Source: Mesaphorura yosii
Taxonomy: Eukaryota; Arthropoda; Collembola; Poduromorpha; Tullbergiidae
NCBI GenBank assembly: GCA_009869945.1
Contig: WIXG01000095.1
Coordinates: 165,954-229,953 of the forward strand
Reading direction: 5' to 3'
DNA: 64,000 nt
The notes beneath the pieces are model-generated. The model was not told the DNA's origin and made no database searches. It saw only the letters and a program-made list of their open reading frames with translations. Position 1 is the stretch's first letter. Every line of letters starts with the position of its first letter. The position numbers and the translations under genes are program-made. Shown here piece after piece: positions 13,301 to 24,885 of this stretch.

Positions 13301-16300
13301 GAGCATTATGTAATACCGGCATCGCATTACTCGCTCGAGTTCCTCAATACGTGTGCAATGTCACAATCGAAATGCTACAATATTTCGTTTGATGTTGGTA
13401 AATGGTAATCCCAGTCCAGCATCAGCATAATAAGATGGCACATATTATATTTATATATTAACGCGATACACCAGCTTTACAGCAAGCAAGATGTAATACG
13501 ATAAGACGTAAGAAGGCTTAATGTTGATGAAAACTCGTGAAAATTAGCGAGATCAAGTCGGCGCGGCGCGCGGTGGCTGGAAGGACAACATATCATTTGC
13601 AATTTGCAATCTTGAATTGGCTTCTACTTCTACTTTCATACACGCGCATTTCGTGCAGTATGCAAATTAAATGCTGTTCTAGCGCGCATTTTCAATTCCA
13701 GGTTGTATTCGCTGTTCACTGCAGGAGTCTGCTTCAACTTAATTAGAAAAACCATTGAGGAACGTGTTCATGTCTTGCCTCATACCTTATGCCTTCTGCA
13801 ATTGCGGTGCGATTTATGGGCTCGCAAGTTCATTATACACGCAGGCAGCATTTACACTCTACATATTGCGATTGCGGCTGCAAATTCCAATTACCCCAGG
13901 AAAATTGAATGACAGGACGTAAATCAAAATTTGGTCGGGGATTATTTAACATTAATGTGTTTCGCACAAATTCAATTTAATGCACGGGTGCCTTTGTTCT
14001 GATATCTTGCTGTTTCTCCTTCATTTTCGTACGTGGCATTCTCGCCAGGTCGAATAAGTATTCGGCCTGATGACATGGCGCATGACTGTGACTGGCGCAT
14101 GAGGCTCAGCACGATGTTTTGTGTCAGTTTCTTGTTCTTTCCTTTGTCGTCGTGCCCAACTGCAATTTATTTGCTACCTATCCCCTAATGAACCTTGCAC
14201 TGAGGAATTTCTGAAGTCTTTATCGTACTATAATTTATTACGATGCGATCAGCAGCAATTGAGTGATCCTTCGCTCGCGCTTGTGTGTTTTATAATATGA
14301 ACTATTCTCAGTCCACTTTTTTGTGGTGCAACTGCAGCCCAAAGAAGATGCTATATGCGAAATGCGCCTATGCGACAAAGGACAAAGTGCAAAAACGTGA
14401 AGCATAAATCGTAAAACGCTATGTGGCTGCGTAATACGCAAAACTTTGCGAACTTTTTTTCTGTAATGCATCGCCTCGGTGGCCGCGACAAATACCTTTG
14501 TGATTTGCGAAACCAATAACACAGTCCACGAGTCGAAAGACCTTCTGACTTTCTGGAGCATCATTTTACTTTGCCGATGGAGCAGAGCACGCAATCGGTA
14601 ATGGCAACGCAAAAGTTTAGGAATTTCGAAGTTGGGAAAACGCTTTGCTTGTATTCCTCGCATGTCAAAGAGATGAGAGAATGAGAGTGAAGTTGGGCAT
14701 AATATGAGCAGCATTGTGTCGTGATTCAAACCCAGGCGAAAAAGAAGGAATGCTAATTTCAATCAAGATGCATGAAATCTGTATATTGACTAGACTGCCA
14801 CGATATAATATGCACAAGGTCGGTCGTCCGCGTCCGGTACGGCACACGCTAAAAAGAGACAAGAACGAGCAGTGACATTGGCAAGCGGCTGATAAGCCTC
14901 CACCGTCCATGCGACATGGTTTGAAAAGTGACGCTCACATTTTCTGAGCTCACTCACATAATCTGTATTACATGAATTCATTTAGAATTGAGTGCCCGAC
15001 CAGAATTTCGCATTTAAATATCACCTCAGATTCTATCGAATGAATAAAAACCCACCTGCATTAACACAAGGGGAGATGTACGTTTTTATAAATTATATTA
15101 CGACTTTTATATCTTACTGAGACCGTAGAGACAGAAGACTGTGCATGATAAGCGGACAAAACCTTTCCCAGTTTTAGATAAGAATGGTTAGTGAAGAATA
15201 TGAATGATTAATCAGTTTCAAACTGTGTGTGCGAACTTGACCACTTGAAAAGGTGCGTTTTTAAAATTGACGTTGTTAACGCGGCTTGATGATCAGGTTC
15301 ACAGGCTGGGGTCACAAGGTTTCAAGATTATAACTCTGACGGATCACTGACCAGTTACTGCTGACACCGACGGACAATGGCATCTACCATCACGAGCATG
15401 ACGGACAGCCCGTCACGGGCAGCGTCATTTGCATATGTTGGTAGACATTGATCAATAGAGGTTTTAGACTGACTTGCCCAGACACGCTAACGGTGGGGTA
15501 TCTACTCTAAAATTCCGCAAGTTCTGGAGCGCAACGCAATTCGCATCGCAATTCGATACTCGTGCTCAAGTTGTAACGTAAGATTCTTGCAAACTTCTGC
15601 AAGCAAGCCCTTATCAGTGTTTACTGAATGCCTGAAGTTCGCATGTACTGAATTTGCGTCACAGTCGGGCCTTGCCTTCAGATTTTTTACTTTTCTAAGC
15701 GTTTATTCTTTTCTTTGAGATTCCTCACCAGATGCATGGCACAAGCCGGCTGCTTAAAAGAGTCGCTACTGCTATTTTGTTAAAGTTTGTTTTAAACTGT
15801 TACACATAAACGCGTATCACACAAAGGCACCGCACGGCGCTTAGTTAAAGTTATTTAAGTCACACACTGCTGCATAAATGACACATTTATTCTGATGTGT
15901 TTGTTGCCCAGCTCGTTAGCGAATCCAGAACACATTATTCAGCATTCCATTCATAATCGATCAGTTGTACAAGTCATGGACATAAGGTTCATGTACGATT
16001 ACAGCGCCAGAGCTCCAGAATTCTTAATTAACAGCTTTGAATTGGTAATTTGACTGATTTATGTCTTCCTTTTGAGGAACATGGAGGACGACTCTGAGCT
16101 GCGATCTTGCAACTCTCGTAATCTTACGATTTTGCATTCAGACAAGTTCGCAAGCCGTACGTACGCGTACGCAGATGAGGAGAAGCCTTAGCCTTGGCGT
16201 GTTGAGAGAACATTATCACCATTCCTCGCACTCTGAAGGAGTCTAATTAGCGGCCTGATTATTTAGTAGTAGCACTCTCGCATTCGCGATTTCCATTTAT

Positions 16301-19300
16301 CACAGCACGAGCATAACGTACTTGCGGCCGCGTGTCGGTGTGTCCTGCAGTTCTGACCGGAACTCCCTTCACCATGCTGTCCCCGTTTTCAACCATAAAT
16401 TTAATCTTTGGCTGAATAGTCTCAAATTACGGGAAGACTGAAACATGCAATTTTGTTCGCGCAAAGTCACTCTGTTAATTTGATTATATCAGCGTCAGGA
16501 TTCTCTCAAGGAGGCTGGAAATGGGGCAAGTTTCTGGAAAACCAGTTTTGCACAAGCGTTTCTTTGCAATAATGCGTAGGGCAGTTAAGTGAGACTTTCA
16601 ACTTTCTCCAGTTTAGTCTAGTTTTAAGTGTTTGTTTCATTCATTCAGACTCCAGTGAATGATAGCTAAACAAAAACGATAGTGATTACTCACAGCTGTA
16701 CCGCAGATCCTTAAACTCGGAACAACCACTGCCAGGTGCACGGTAAGGTTTCAGACAGACAGGCAGAACTTTGCAACTAATGAGAAGAAAGCGTAAAAGC
16801 GCAGTGAGACAGAGTGCGAGTCCTTCACCATGTCGAATAACGCGTTCTGCGTAATTTGGCGTAAGTCACTTGAAGTGACTCAAGTTAAATGGGAAAACGA
16901 GAAACCAAATTAGTGCAGCTGTGTGGCTTAAGAGAAAAATCAAAGACAAGGCAAACTGATTTAGCCACAGCCACAGCACATGGGGCTGATGTCTATAAAT
17001 AATTAATGGCAAGAGCTAATTGAATGAAAGCTACTACTGAATTTATCCATGCTATAGGGCGCATATTACATAATAGTGATGGGTCTTGGAGCAAAAAGTG
17101 GTTTTCTGTGTAACGCAGTTATTCTGTGGTGATCTTAATATCTTCAACAAGGCAGTGTGGGCGTGAGAGCAATGAGGGTTTTACTTTCTCCATATTAATT
17201 CCGTATGCGTTCTCTGCCGTGGCCGTGGCTGTAAGATGGATGGCCATGTAAATGGGAAAATGACCCATCAAATGTCGAACTTGAGTTGTTGAACAATTTT
17301 CTCATGTCTCATGTTTGAAGCGGCAAGCAACATATTTCAGGTGAAAGAAACATCGGTTTATATTTCTCTGGCATTTCTCTTTGTTACACGGGCCTACAGT
17401 ACAGGGCGAAAATTCTTTTCGCAGTAAGCTGGAATTATTCAATTTTCCATCTACGCGTCCATATAATGTTTTCGTCCACAGACGGCCTAACTCAACTCGG
17501 TTCTGATGATATGACGTAAAATATTATTTACGCTTTGCATTTCACTGTTCAAAGCACACTGAGAAAAAAAATACGGGCCTCCTCTGCCTGCACTCTGCGC
17601 CTCCGTCGTCGTCTGTCTCTCCACCTCGTCGTACGTCGCATCTTTAACATTTACATTTGCATTGCAGTTTATTTCGTAATTTTTAACGCTCAACTTTAAA
17701 ACTTAAACTTCTGGCTGGCCCTTGCATGCTTTAGCGTACCGCAGTGCAGTAAATAAAAGTTTACATATTGTCGAATGTCGATAAAATTAAATTATGGGGT
17801 TCTGAATTGCAATGCAATATTGCTCAAATTGCAACATCAATGAAGTCATAAAGTAATACCAAACTATAAAGTTAGTCTGAGCCCATGAACTTTGACTTTC
17901 TTTGAGTCTGCAACAATTTAAACTTTTTCAATAAATTCGGGCAAAATGGGGCTTCAATCAATATGCAGATGCTGCTGCGAAGGGTTCAATCAATTGATTT
18001 TGTAGTGTGGAGAGAATGAAGACGAGGGTTTTAGTACGAGAATGAGAACATGTTATTTGCGTTTTTGCAATAAATGCAAAAAATTGTACACCATTTCGCA
18101 ATCGTAGCGAAGCGTAGTGCGACTGGATCGTTGCCGTGTTTGGCCGATGAAGGCATTTAATGGTTTGGCAAGAACGTGGAAAAAACTGGGGATTTAATTT
18201 TTTTAATTAAGGAATACCAAAACTTAAACCCACTCCAACCCCAATACTTGTAGTTATAGTTAAGTTGTCGGCTGCCGGCCTGTAATTTGCATACTTGAGG
18301 AGGCACAGGCGCGCGGGTCGGTTTGGTTCGGCAAGTCAAGAGTGTATTAAGTTTCGAGATGGGACGGGGTCAGAGTTGCTTGCCCAGTCCAGTAGTTGTT
18401 TAATTTATTTGTTGTGGTGGTTGGCGCTTGGAGCGGAGGTTGATTACGGATGTGCTGACTGAAAAATTCGGTTGTACGAGGATTGAGGACGAGGCTCATG
18501 GTAAACATCCAGTAAACACTTGATTGAAAGCATTTCTTTCTCTGAGTATCATTAATTCGTACAACGCTGAATAACAAGCACTTTAATTCATAAAATTTGC
18601 AATAATTGCAGGTTGCTGCTGCATGCATGTTACGCAAAACACAAACGTATGACAGGTTGGCCAGTCTCGGTATTACGGCTGTAGTGTAGAAGTGAGGAGG
18701 AAGGAACGACCTCCACAATGAAATTGCTTCCTTTCTTCTCCCGCAGCAACGTTTAGATTGCATCCTTTCATTCGAATTTGATTATAATAATGGTATTTAC
18801 TATTCTGCAATAACATGCCACTATTTAGTTACATGTGCCGATACGCTCGAATTATGCAAGCTATCCTCGGTCGAATGTCTGATGACACTGATTCTGCAGT
18901 TGGCTGAGCTCTCGGTGATGACGTGCACGGGTTAATTTATGTAATTCAGTTGAATTTTTATCATTCCTTGACATCTCACGGTAATTGCGTGGACATTATT
19001 ACGCGTATTATGCACAAAAGGCGAGTTGTAAGAGCTTTATTGACGTTATCCAATGGCAAATCTTAAGCGTGGCTGTGTCAAGACAAAGCAAGCTTGAAGC
19101 TTAAAATTCGCGAATAGGTCTGCGAAAATTGAAATTCTTCACCTTCCAGACAACCAGTTTCAGCTCTGCATATGATTCAAGAATCAGGCTTTCATATGAA
19201 GTGAAATTTAAAGGTGTATCCGCGCAAGTGCCTGCGCTCTGCTCGTTACGTAAGCGCATAGACTCTAGAGAGAACCTGGCCTTACTCGTGAAAAGAGTGT

Positions 19301-19365
19301 GAGCATGGCGTGGGTCAACATCTGAAATTTATATGCCGATTTGTTAGTGCCAGAATCGAAACGTG
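10301..19365. other. Intergenic region, no gene recognised
   Basis: AT-rich sequence with only short unconserved open frames on both strands. No exon-like segments, tRNA boxes or known transposon proteins were recognised. If the exon ending at 10300 is real, this would be the start of a long first intron. Confidence 0.55.
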
Positions 19366-19370
19366 ATAAT

Positions 19371-19988
19371 TCACGACTTTAGAATATCAAATACAGGCCT
19401 CTCATTGTGTACGCCTTCCTCGTACACTAGTTGAGCTAGCTGGAACGCTGAATTGTAAGACCACAGTTGAAACCCAACCTCGCTGAAACGCTTGACGGAT
19501 GTCCCCAACTCGCAGAAATGCCAGGAAGTTTCTGCACCTTGAGGTGGCGAGGAAGTCCTGCGCCAGAGCCACGGGTAGTTGATCACTACTGACGCCGTGC
19601 TCTGCTAGGACTGACGTTGTCTCTTCTGACCCCACGTTGACTGATGACGAGCAGGACAATAGACTACATAAACGACAGCCTGGATGAAACCGATCCAAAG
19701 ACACCACTCGACCAGAGATATTCTGCGATCTTGTGAACGAGTAAGACAAGAGTGAAGTGCTTTGGACGCGGACAAACTTTACATCAAATTGCAAGAGTTT
19801 ATTTCAAAGAGTCAGCAAAATGGTAAAAAAACAAGTGAACAATGACCAATGACCCAAAATCATGAAAATTTCCTTCCTTTTATAAGAAAAGTCTGAGTTC
19901 AAAACCTTGTCTAAAAATAGCATTAAAATGGACAGAAAGACAAAAATTGACAAAGGTAGTCCCACCGAAAGCAGGAACCCCAAACACA
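19371..19988 (-). mobile_element. Fragment of an LTR retrotransposon (LTR, primer-binding site, start of internal region)
   Basis: Read on the minus strand, TGTGTTTGGGG at 19988 begins an LTR-like block of about 350 bp ending CAGTCA near 19638. It contains a TATA-like CTTATAAAAGG about 120 bp in and an AATAAA at about 19798-19803, the usual promoter and polyadenylation layout of a U3-R-U5 unit. Just after it comes TGGGGTCAGAAGAG (19634-19621). This resembles the TGG-initial primer-binding site with GTCAGAAG seen in many Ty3/Gypsy-type elements. The internal region is open in one frame (71 codons, 19586-19371), with no recognisable Gag motif, and is then lost. No second LTR, protease, reverse transcriptase or integrase is present, so this is a truncated, non-autonomous relic. 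Superfamily assignment is tentative. Confidence 0.5.
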
Positions 19989-21525
19989 TTGTTTAGTCAC
20001 GGCTTTTTGCTTTTTTATTTTTTGGGTTTCTATTGAGCCTCAGTTCAGTGCATAAATCTAGAATCCCGTGTCATCTCAGTCTGGACTCTTGATCCGTGGT
20101 TCCCGCCCAAACGATGTTCATGTTCACATTGCAACAGCTGTTCCATAAACTACACATTATTAATTACATCTTGTTAGCTTTGTTAGATTTTTATTGCAAG
20201 TATGGTGCCATTTGCTCTGTCCTCGTATTGTTCGTTTTATTTCCAGCGTGCAATTCATCCTTATTTTCTTATATTTGCGCCCTTTTTGAGCTCCGTTGAT
20301 GACAATTTCAAATTATAAGAATCTTTTCATAACTAAATACCATTTAATACCACCAAGAGTTCATTTGTTTTGTTGTTGGCGTGTAATTCTCAAAAACAAC
20401 ACATTCTCACGATTCGATGCGTTGAAAGCCATAGCCGAAGCACAGGCGAAGGCGACACAAAGACCATCATTTCCTTTTGCCTACTCATGGATTTTCCAAT
20501 CAACGGAGAACACGAACGAAGAAAGAAATGGAAATGGGAATCGCAATTTCTTGTACAGCTCGACAGTTAAGACATCGGTAAACAAGAGCTCAGCAAAACA
20601 CGAGTTTCGATTTCAAGCTGTCAACAGTCTACTCATATTTCATGCTGATAATAAGAGCGAGTAGAATTTTTAAACTTTATTAACTGTGGATTTGTCACGT
20701 ATGCGTCTGCGTGTGCTTATTTGCAATGTGTCAGAAAATTGACAACAGCATCAACGAAAAAACAAGGGTCATGGGAATTCAAATCGCTGGATTCCTGTTG
20801 TGCTGTGTTTTCTGAATGAGCGAACAGAAGCAGAAATCTCAGAAATGTGACATAGCTCGAACTTTAGCCTTTAGGGCAAGAAGTGGGCATGAAAGTGCAG
20901 AAAGGTTTTGCATAATGCGTGCGTGATGCATGAGGCAGTTCTTAAGGTTCACGGCTGCAACCTGCAAGAAGTGAAGAAATAAGACTTCTTGAATCTTGAA
21001 CTTGCAGACAATGACCAAAGTGGAAGAGCGTAATTACGTCTGGACTTTGTATTTCCTTGATAGCGATCAGATTAAGATATGCACAATGTGCTCCTCGGTT
21101 CTGTTGACAGAAGATGCACGCACGCGCATACGCGATCATGCCGGAAATCTCATAACCATCAGCAGATAGATGCAAATCAGGTAAATGAAGGCAGTACAGC
21201 TTCAATTTATCACAGCCACAGCAATAGTCGCAGACGTAACTAAAATTATAGCAAGATTCCATGAGAAGAGGCCATACATAAAATTTCCGGTTTAGTTATG
21301 GTTAAGGAAGAAATAACCGGCTCAGCATTTTGGTGCTGCAGCCAGCTCGTTATTCTCTAGCCTTATATACACCTACAAAGGATATTTCAGGGATACATAT
21401 TAGTTTATGGGGCATGCTTTTGTATGAGGAAACATGCAAAAGAGCATGAGAATGAAACCATGAATAAAATTGCCATTTTCAAAGCATGGACTTTAATGAA
21501 ATCGTAATGTTATCTCATTTTATAG
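19989..21525. other. Intergenic region, no gene recognised
   Basis: Only short open frames, for example at 20096-20299 and 20296-20664, without recognisable domains or supporting splice sites. Confidence 0.55.
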
Positions 21526-22040
21526 AGGGTGATTTTTAGTTATTTTGGCCAGTAAAGGAAAACCGCGCATTTTATGCAATCTTTCTGAAACTTGAACACA
21601 AACGTTGTTCAAGTACTTCTCCCTGCACTGGTGAGGTTTTTCAAACTGTTTGTGTCCAAAATGCGGAAGAACTTGGGGCTGGAGGTGGATCACCTCGTTA
21701 AAGCATATTCCAGAGAAGGTCTTTCACAAAGAACTATCGTGACGAGATTAAAGCGATCCGGATTCTCAATTTGTAAGTCAACAGTGGTCAACATACTCTA
21801 CTACATTGGAAACAAGCGAAATCATAAGCTGGCCGGCCTGCCGTCCTCGAAAAAAGTCACACCACATAAGAAGAGATCTGAGGCACTGATAAGGAAGAGC
21901 AACACTTTAACATCAAAAGAAAACCCTGCGCGAGATCGTTAAGCGCTTGAAAGTAAGCCAGAGTACAGTGCACAGGGTTATTCGTGAAGATTTGAAGAAA
22001 AAAGCATGAGTGTGCACTTCACAAAGCAAATGCTCACATT
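21526..22040 (+). mobile_element. Broken Tc1/mariner-superfamily transposon, 5' part
   Basis: The block starts with a terminal-repeat-like TAGAGGGTGATTTTTAG. The DNA-binding N terminus of a transposase begins at ATG 21661. Its first helix-turn-helix reads VKAYSREGLSQRTIVTRLKR, followed by SGFSICKSTVVNILYYIG. A second HTH (LREIVKRLKVSQSTVHRVI) lies in another frame from about 21915 on, so there is a frameshift there. A further shift is needed near 22008 to reach KKHECALHKANAH. The catalytic DDE/D domain and the 3' terminal repeat are missing. The paired-HTH organisation is typical of Tc1-like transposases. It is a dead 5' fragment of about 500 bp. Confidence 0.75.
21661..22036 (+). pseudogene. 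Tc1-like transposase fragment with frameshifts
   Basis: The longest intact piece runs from the ATG at 21661 to a stop near 21940 and covers the first DNA-binding domain. The second domain continues in shifted frames up to about 22036, and nothing of the catalytic domain follows. Two frameshifts plus truncation mean no functional transposase can be made. Confidence 0.7.
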
Positions 22041-24885
22041 TAATTGGGATTGGGATTGGAGTGTGAGTGTGTACTCTGCCTTCCGACCTCACTTTGCTAA
22101 GGGGACTTACATTATCGAGGGTGAGGATCGATTGGGAATGTCGCCCTCTGTCATGGTGTAAGTGTACATACGCAGTGTTTATTAAAGTTGGTTCTTAGCA
22201 ACGTTGACGGTTCGACGTCCACGGGTCGGAGTTTAGTCTGCGGGATTATGACGAAAGAGGCAGTCAGGTATCCACTTCCACGTTCATCTTCTGCTGAGAA
22301 TGTATGCTGCTCGATTCTGCATGCATATAGTATTTAGTATTTATGGGACAAGAGCCTTTGAGGAAAACTTAATGTAAGTATGATTATTACGAAAAGCGGA
22401 TTCTATTCCAAGATTCTTGGAACTTGGAAAGAGCGAGCATCTTGAAAGAGCTCGTGAGGTGTTTCTCAAATTCCTTGTTCCTTTTCCTTCCTGCCCGACA
22501 CAAAGTTGGAGTTGCAGCTTCCTAGAGGATTGCGTCTTGCCGCCTCTTATTAATTTTCAGTCCAAATACCTCTTGCAATCAATTTCCAATAAGTTTCGAT
22601 GAATTGGAAATGAGTAATTTAAATAATTTACTACCGCCGCTCCCGTTATACGTTTCATTCATCGGAATTAATTGCGAATTTTGTATATACACACATTGGT
22701 ATTGATGGTTGCATAGCGCGTGCACTTAATTAAAGATGGTTCCAGCTGCCCGGCTCCAGTCGAGCGAAGAAGAATTGCGTCATGCGTGGCTGGTTCTTGA
22801 TGGTTCATGGGGAAAATGCCAGTGAAATTGAGACCACTCGGAATTGGAAAATAGAAAATGAAAATTTTCAGGTGATTAGGCTGCGGCTACAAAATCTTTG
22901 ATTTTCAAATATTCCAGAATTCTGAAGTCATTCTTTCACGCTGAACGCGATGTTAAGCACGACTCGTATTCTTACGAAATTTGCTGGCAATGACACTCGA
23001 CTTGTCTTCAGTATTCAAGTGCTTCACTCTCAGGCCGCGAGAGAAAAACAATTACGGCACTCTCGTTAATTAAGTGCGCAGACGCACCCTCAAAATTCTT
23101 TGGAGTACGCAATCGTTTCAAAGCTCCCCACCGCTTGTAGGCGAGAATTTTGTTTATAGAGATGATTAAAATGGTCGAACGTAAATTACTTGTGAGATAT
23201 CAATTTACGTTTCCCATCTCATTGGCTACCGGTGCGTCGCGCTTATCGAGTCTAAGATTTCGTAATTTTTCAATTAAAATCGGCGCACTTCGGTCAAATT
23301 GTCAAAGGACAACAATTTCACAATGTCGTGTTGTGATTACGAAGTGCGAATTGTGAATGTGATATTCAGCATGCCTGTGTGTATTTTTCCAAGGTTTAAA
23401 ATGACATGAACCAAGCTATTGTAGTAGACAGCCATAGACATTGTAAATTGTAATCAGTACCCAAGAGGACATTGCCTTCGCACAGGGATAGAAAAATCTG
23501 GGAATTCGTAATCTGCATTATTCTGATTACTTTCCCAAAGCCAAAGCTGTGTCAACTTGGAGCTCATCTTTGGAGCTGGAAAACTCCACGCACGATGATA
23601 ATAAGATGACAACTGATGATACTCATTTGGGAATTCGAGCTCGCCCTGTCATTGTGTTTTACTTGTCGGTGTCATCGGATGCTTTGTATTCATGTCGGGT
23701 TCTCCAATTTAATTTATTTCGTCTACACATACAAGCACACGGCGCACTTTCTCAAAGTAGGGCGACATGTTTGAAATCTAATCAAATGACAAAATTCTGC
23801 GTACTCGATCAGATCAAACGAATAGACGGATTTGGACAATGAGCTGAGTAAACAAACAAAGCTGTTAAAAGCAGTTCAGCGTGGTGAAGACTAATTACAT
23901 AAGCCCGATGTCGATGACGACTGGCTCGACGGAGCGTGGCGTGGTGAATGCCATGCTTGACTTGGCTACAAATCGGCTTAATTGGATAGTAGTACAGCAG
24001 GAAAGGATTATTTGTCATAGTTGCTTCCACGGTACATTTAAAGGATCATTAAGCATTACATCATTACACTACACCGCACTGTTACTGCTGAGGTGCCGTG
24101 AGAAAGTCCGAGATTACAAATTACAAATCATCGGCCTGGTTTCCTGAGTCTCGTTGGGCTCAATCACGTATTGTATTAGTTTTTGTTATCAAATAAAGAT
24201 CATTTGGGAATAAAACTCTCAGAGTTGATGTTCAACGCAATAAAATCAATACATACGACACAAACATCGCTGCCCGCGCGATGCGGATGATGAGTGAATG
24301 AATTCTATGAGTGACGTGAGATGAGCTTCCTGAGTTTCTTTCCGTAATCGAAAATTGCTCGTATATTGTTCTGATTCGAGAAATGTGATATCAAATTCCG
24401 CATCACGTTCGGCCATTCTGAGTGTACTGGGCTAGTCTTTTGTGCGGCGAATTTGGACACGTACATGAGGATTGGCAACTGGGTTTAATGAATTTTTTAT
24501 TTTGCTTAATTGATTTCAGATAGATGAGCGACCGAATAGGGAAACTGAGCTTGTCTGCCGGAAAATGGCGTCATCGCACGAATTCTTCACGACTGGTTGA
24601 CTGCTAATGCGATCTAATGAAGACTTTCGCTTCTGCGTGGTGATACAAGATGTAACCGAGCTGTAACAAGAAAAGTATCCAAAATGTGACTTTGTTATGA
24701 AACAGTGAAGCACTGAAGCAACCACGCGCTATGCGCTGCATTGTCATCGGGAATCGAGATGATTTGACCTGCTACGTCGAGGTTTGTCGAACACGAGCAC
24801 AATAACTCGTCGAGCTTACCGACAGCAATGCAAAATTCTGTAGCCGACAACGAGGAACGAACCAAATGAATTCATTAGCGGTTGA
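22041..24885. other. Intergenic region upstream of the adhesion GPCR
   Basis: No coding signal recognised. This segment is the immediate 5' flank of the receptor gene. I see no clear TATA/Inr pair next to the start codon, which is why a remote upstream exon is suspected. Confidence 0.5.

Noticed and set aside
19804..19989. Hydrophobic 61-codon minus-strand frame as a membrane peptide gene
   Set aside because: It lies wholly inside the U3-like part of the LTR and is better explained by its T-rich composition.
20096..20299. Hydrophobic 67-codon plus-strand frame as a small membrane protein
   Set aside because: No splice or promoter support and no conserved motif; T-rich DNA gives such frames often.
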